A stretch of DNA of 7,073 nt from Thermoplasmata archaeon. Its GTDB lineage: Archaea; Thermoplasmatota; Thermoplasmata; JAGHBH01. The notes beneath the pieces are model-generated. The model had not been told where the DNA came from and ran no database searches. It saw nothing but the letters and a program-made list of their open reading frames with translations. The translations under genes and the position numbers were made by a program. Positions within the stretch are counted from its first letter, which is position 1. Every line of letters begins with the position of its first letter. This document shows positions 4,226 to 7,073 of the stretch, piece after piece. The stretch covers positions 1-7,073 of the forward strand of contig JAGHBH010000142.1 of NCBI GenBank assembly GCA_021161085.1, read 5' to 3'.

Positions 4226-7073
4226 ATGAAGAAAGGACGGGGGTCGCATCCGGCGGAGACTCCTTTCATCTTTGCGATGCTGATATTCCTGGCGGCCTCC
4301 AGCATAACGGGCATCCATGGCATATCGGCAGTCCGGGGAGAAGGGGTCGGAGAGATTCTATATGTGGGAGGCACGGGGCCCGGGAACTTCTCCACCATCG
4401 CCGAAGCCCTGGCCGAGGCCCAGGCGGGTGACACCATCCATATCTACGGTGGGGAATACGGGGAAACGCTGGAGGTGACCAAGAACATAACCCTCAAGGG
4501 AGAGGGCACGAACACCACCTGGATCGTCGGAGACGGAGACCGGACGGTGGTCACCATCGGAGCAGAGGGCGTGACGATAGAAGGACTGACCATAACCGGC
4601 AGCGGAAGCTTCCTCAACTACTCGGCGGCCCTGCTCATAACCGGAGAAGGGGTCACGGCCACCCGCCTCCGCATCACCAACAACACCGGATTCGGCATAT
4701 ACCTCCAGGGGGCTTCCGACATCACCATAGACAACTCCACCATAGAAAAATGCCAGGACGGAATACTCGTCAAAAGCTCCTCGAACATCACCATCAAGGA
4801 CAGCACCCTCATCGGCAACGATGGAGGTTTGGCTGTCTATTCCTCCAGCCGTCTGACCGTGAAAGGGAATACCATCCTCAACAACTCCTATGCCCTGGAA
4901 TCCTCCGGCATTTCCTCGCTCCGCCTTGAGGGCAACGACATAAAGAACAACACCTACACCGGAATATACGTCCTGGGAGGAAAGGATCTGGGCATAATGG
5001 CCAACTTTATAGAGAACCATTACACGGGGATGTACCTGATGGAATGCAGCAACATCACCATAGAAACCAACACCATGATGAACAGCTCCTGCCACATCTC
5101 CCTCTACGAGAGCGATAACACAACCATCAAGGGCAACAACATAACCACCACCCTTGAATGGATGAAAGAAAATGAATCGGAATGGCCGTGGGTCCGTAAC
5201 CCGGACGAATCAAGGATTACAGCGGCCATAGATATCCAGAACTCCTGGAACACCACGGTGGAAAATAACACACTGCATCGGGCCGCCATCTTTCTATGGC
5301 CCGCCAAGACAGACGCCCTCTCCTTACTGCTCTCCCAGAACATAGAAAATAACACGCTGAATGGACGGCCAATATATTTCCGAAAAAACGCCTGCGGGGA
5401 GCACGTTCCCGAGGATGTAGCCCAGATAATACTGTTGAACTGCACGGACATGGTCATAGAAGATAGGGAAAAAGACCCCGTGATCGGTGGTATAAGCCTC
5501 TTGTTCTCCCACAGATGCCGGATAGAAAGGACACGGGTGACCAGCCCCAACAACGGGATCCTCATCATGTACGGCCGGGACAACGTCATAAGGGACAACA
5601 ACATAAGCTACGTCGGATGGGCAGGAGTACAAATGGACGGAGCAGTCGGAAACCTCGTGGAGAACAACACCATATACAACTGCTCTTTCTACGGCATCTC
5701 CCTGGGGAGAACGTCGGAGGCAAACGGTATACGGAACAACAGCATAAAAGGCCCACACCTGTTTTCAGGAGTCAGCATTTCCGACGGCTCCAGAGGAAAC
5801 ATCCTGGAGGAGAACACCATCATCGGCTCCGGCAACTGCGGCGTCGAAATATACGGGGCGGAAGACAACATCATCAGGAACAACACTCTGATGGGAACCC
5901 CAACGGAAGGAATAATCGACATATATCTCTCCAAAAACGCTTCCATATCCGGAAACCTCATCCTCGGCAGAGAAAGCCCCCAAACCTTCTACTGGACATC
6001 CAACCAGAGACCCACAGGAGTGAACGCCAAATACTCCTCCGGACTCACCATATACCTCAACACCCTGGAAAACCTCACCCGGGCGGTGGCCTTCAACAGC
6101 ACCACCAACGCCGTCATAAACGGCAACCTCATCAGAGACTGCGATGAGGGAGTCAATCTAACAGACTCCGAGGACAACTTCATCTTCAACAACCTCTTCC
6201 TCAACACAACCACCCCGGCGTCTTCCAACACCACGGAGAACACCTGGAACCTCCCCTACCCCCTGGGAGGAAACTACTGGGACATCCACACGCCGGAGAC
6301 AGGCACCGCCTCCGATGTCCTCTCCGGGCCACTGCAGAACACGAGCGGGAGCGACGGGATATGCGACACACCCTACACCCACGGCGGGGTGGCCGACCTC
6401 TACCCGCTGGCACACCCGCCATCTCCGGGAGGAGAAGGGGACCGGGACGGAGATATGATGCCGGATGCCTGGGAAACCGAACACGGCCTGAATCCGGAAG
6501 ACCCGAGGGATGGCATCCTGGACGCAGACGGGGACGGATTGACAAACGCCGGAGAATACGCCGCCGGAGCCAACCCCGGAAATCCGGACACCGACGGAGA
6601 CGGGATGCCAGACGGATGGGAATACCTGTATCTCATGTCCCCCACCGACCCCGAAAACCGGGAGGGAGACCCGGACGGCGACAATCTGACCAACATACAG
6701 GAGTACGAGAACGACACCGACCCATTCAAGGCGGACACCGACGGGGACGGAATGCCGGATGGATGGGAGGCAGAGAACGGGCTGTCACCCGCCCGGCCGG
6801 ACGGAGGGAAAGATAGGGATCGGGACGGCTACACCAACCTCCAGGAATACGAGAACGATACTGACCCGAACGACCCGCACAGCAGGCCCCTGGGAAACAT
6901 CAACGTTACGGGATCCGATGCCTGGGTGTTCTATGCGATAATAGCCGCCGGAGTCGTCTTGATAACCCTATCCCTCTGGATATACAGTAGAAGTGAAAGT
7001 CGAACGGGAGGAGAAGCCTTGGGAAGTAAGGGGGAAAGGGAAAGACCGGAGGGGGAGGCGGAAGAAAAAGGGG
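4226..7073 (+). CDS. Secreted NosD-like beta-helix protein with TSP3-type repeats and C-terminal anchor (3' end beyond the window)
   Basis: 949 codons are visible. Residues 1-35 look like a Sec signal peptide (KK, hydrophobic core FIFAMLIFLAA, possible cleavage after GISA). Residues about 45-680 form a right-handed parallel beta-helix with repeated NNTI/NITI ladder turns, as in NosD/CASH-type periplasmic or surface proteins. A Trp-rich break follows residue 311 (EWMKENESEWPWV). The NosD-type end is GGNYWDIHTPE (681-691), DGICDTPY (710-717) and DLYPL (724-728). Residues 739-884 hold three tandem units of about 49 residues with DTDGDGMPDGWE and DGDGLTN motifs, typical of calcium-binding TSP3/dockerin-like loops. 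A membrane helix (about 899-920) is followed by a charged, presumably cytoplasmic tail. There are about 35 N-x-S/T sequons, suggesting heavy N-glycosylation. The likely location is the outer face of the membrane or S-layer. Ligand or enzymatic activity is unknown; carbohydrate binding or a structural role would both fit. Confidence 0.93.
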   Translation, partial: MKKGRGSHPAETPFIFAMLIFLAASSITGIHGISAVRGEGVGEILYVGGTGPGNFSTIAEALAEAQAGDTIHIYGGEYGETLEVTKNITLKGEGTNTTWIVGDGDRTVVTIGAEGVTIEGLTITGSGSFLNYSAALLITGEGVTATRLRITNNTGFGIYLQGASDITIDNSTIEKCQDGILVKSSSNITIKDSTLIGNDGGLAVYSSSRLTVKGNTILNNSYALESSGISSLRLEGNDIKNNTYTGIYVLGGKDLGIMANFIENHYTGMYLMECSNITIETNTMMNSSCHISLYESDNTTIKGNNITTTLEWMKENESEWPWVRNPDESRITAAIDIQNSWNTTVENNTLHRAAIFLWPAKTDALSLLLSQNIENNTLNGRPIYFRKNACGEHVPEDVAQIILLNCTDMVIEDREKDPVIGGISLLFSHRCRIERTRVTSPNNGILIMYGRDNVIRDNNISYVGWAGVQMDGAVGNLVENNTIYNCSFYGISLGRTSEANGIRNNSIKGPHLFSGVSISDGSRGNILEENTIIGSGNCGVEIYGAEDNIIRNNTLMGTPTEGIIDIYLSKNASISGNLILGRESPQTFYWTSNQRPTGVNAKYSSGLTIYLNTLENLTRAVAFNSTTNAVINGNLIRDCDEGVNLTDSEDNFIFNNLFLNTTTPASSNTTENTWNLPYPLGGNYWDIHTPETGTASDVLSGPLQNTSGSDGICDTPYTHGGVADLYPLAHPPSPGGEGDRDGDMMPDAWETEHGLNPEDPRDGILDADGDGLTNAGEYAAGANPGNPDTDGDGMPDGWEYLYLMSPTDPENREGDPDGDNLTNIQEYENDTDPFKADTDGDGMPDGWEAENGLSPARPDGGKDRDRDGYTNLQEYENDTDPNDPHSRPLGNINVTGSDAWVFYAIIAAGVVLITLSLWIYSRSESRTGGEALGSKGERERPEGEAEEKG
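6440..6877 (+). repeat. Three tandem calcium-loop units of about 147 bp
   Basis: Units begin at residues 739, 788 and 837 with DRDGDMMPDAWE, DTDGDGMPDGWE and DTDGDGMPDGWE, an exact 49-residue period. Each has a second Asp-rich loop (DADGDGLTN, DPDGDNLTN, DRDRDGYTN) about 27 residues later, followed by an EY motif. These Asp-rich loops resemble calcium-binding TSP3 repeats. The array forms a stalk between the beta-helix and the membrane anchor. Confidence 0.8.

Noticed and set aside
4358..5095. 245-codon minus-strand frame inside the beta-helix gene
   Set aside because: It is antisense to the repetitive beta-helix coding sequence. The plus strand has a signal peptide, a ribosome site and an open frame of more than 2.8 kb.
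6361..6816. 151-codon plus-strand frame over the calcium-loop repeats
   Set aside because: It is an Arg/Gly-rich out-of-frame reading of the Asp-rich repeats.
6440..6877. Possible CRISPR-like or mobile repeat array
   Set aside because: The periodicity is in codons, encodes Asp-rich loops and shows coding divergence. There are no repeat-spacer units.

Overview
The window reads as euryarchaeal chromosome, GC-rich in genes with AT-rich TATA boxes between them. The archaeal assignment rests on a 55-residue Sec61-beta/SecG, a CDP-archaeol synthase (CarS, ether-lipid synthesis), TATA elements at archaeal spacing, and GGTG-type ribosome binding sites. A large NosD-like surface protein with TSP3-type calcium repeats and a C-terminal membrane anchor would fit a Thermoplasmatota-like lineage, but that placement is inference only. 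No rRNA, tRNA, CRISPR array or insertion sequence was seen, and no gene-free stretch exceeds 300 bases.

Layout. Four genes lie on the minus strand and one on the plus strand. From right to left on the minus strand: carS (3538-4107), an eight-TPR protein (2125-3426), secG (1834-2001) and an OPT-family transporter (1-1745, cut by the left edge). On the plus strand a secreted parallel beta-helix protein starts at 4226 and runs off the right edge. It diverges from carS across a short region with one palindromic TATA element. The TPR gene has its own promoter and a T-rich terminator. secG has its own promoter and may carry the OPT gene with it.

Functional picture. Most of these genes concern the membrane and cell surface: lipid head-group activation (CarS), protein export (SecG), solute uptake (OPT) and a membrane-anchored, probably glycosylated surface protein. 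The TPR protein is a probable scaffold with an unrecognised N-terminal helical domain. They look like neighbouring housekeeping and surface genes, not one dedicated system.

The most striking point is that carS, expected to be essential, has an in-frame TAG at codon 52, where the family normally has the lysine of a GDGKTWRG-like motif. The rest of the protein is intact on both sides. Read-through (pyrrolysine or suppressor tRNA), a recent nonsense mutation, or a sequence error are all possible. A second oddity in the same gene is that the best Shine-Dalgarno/ATG pair, at 4154, is out of frame with it.
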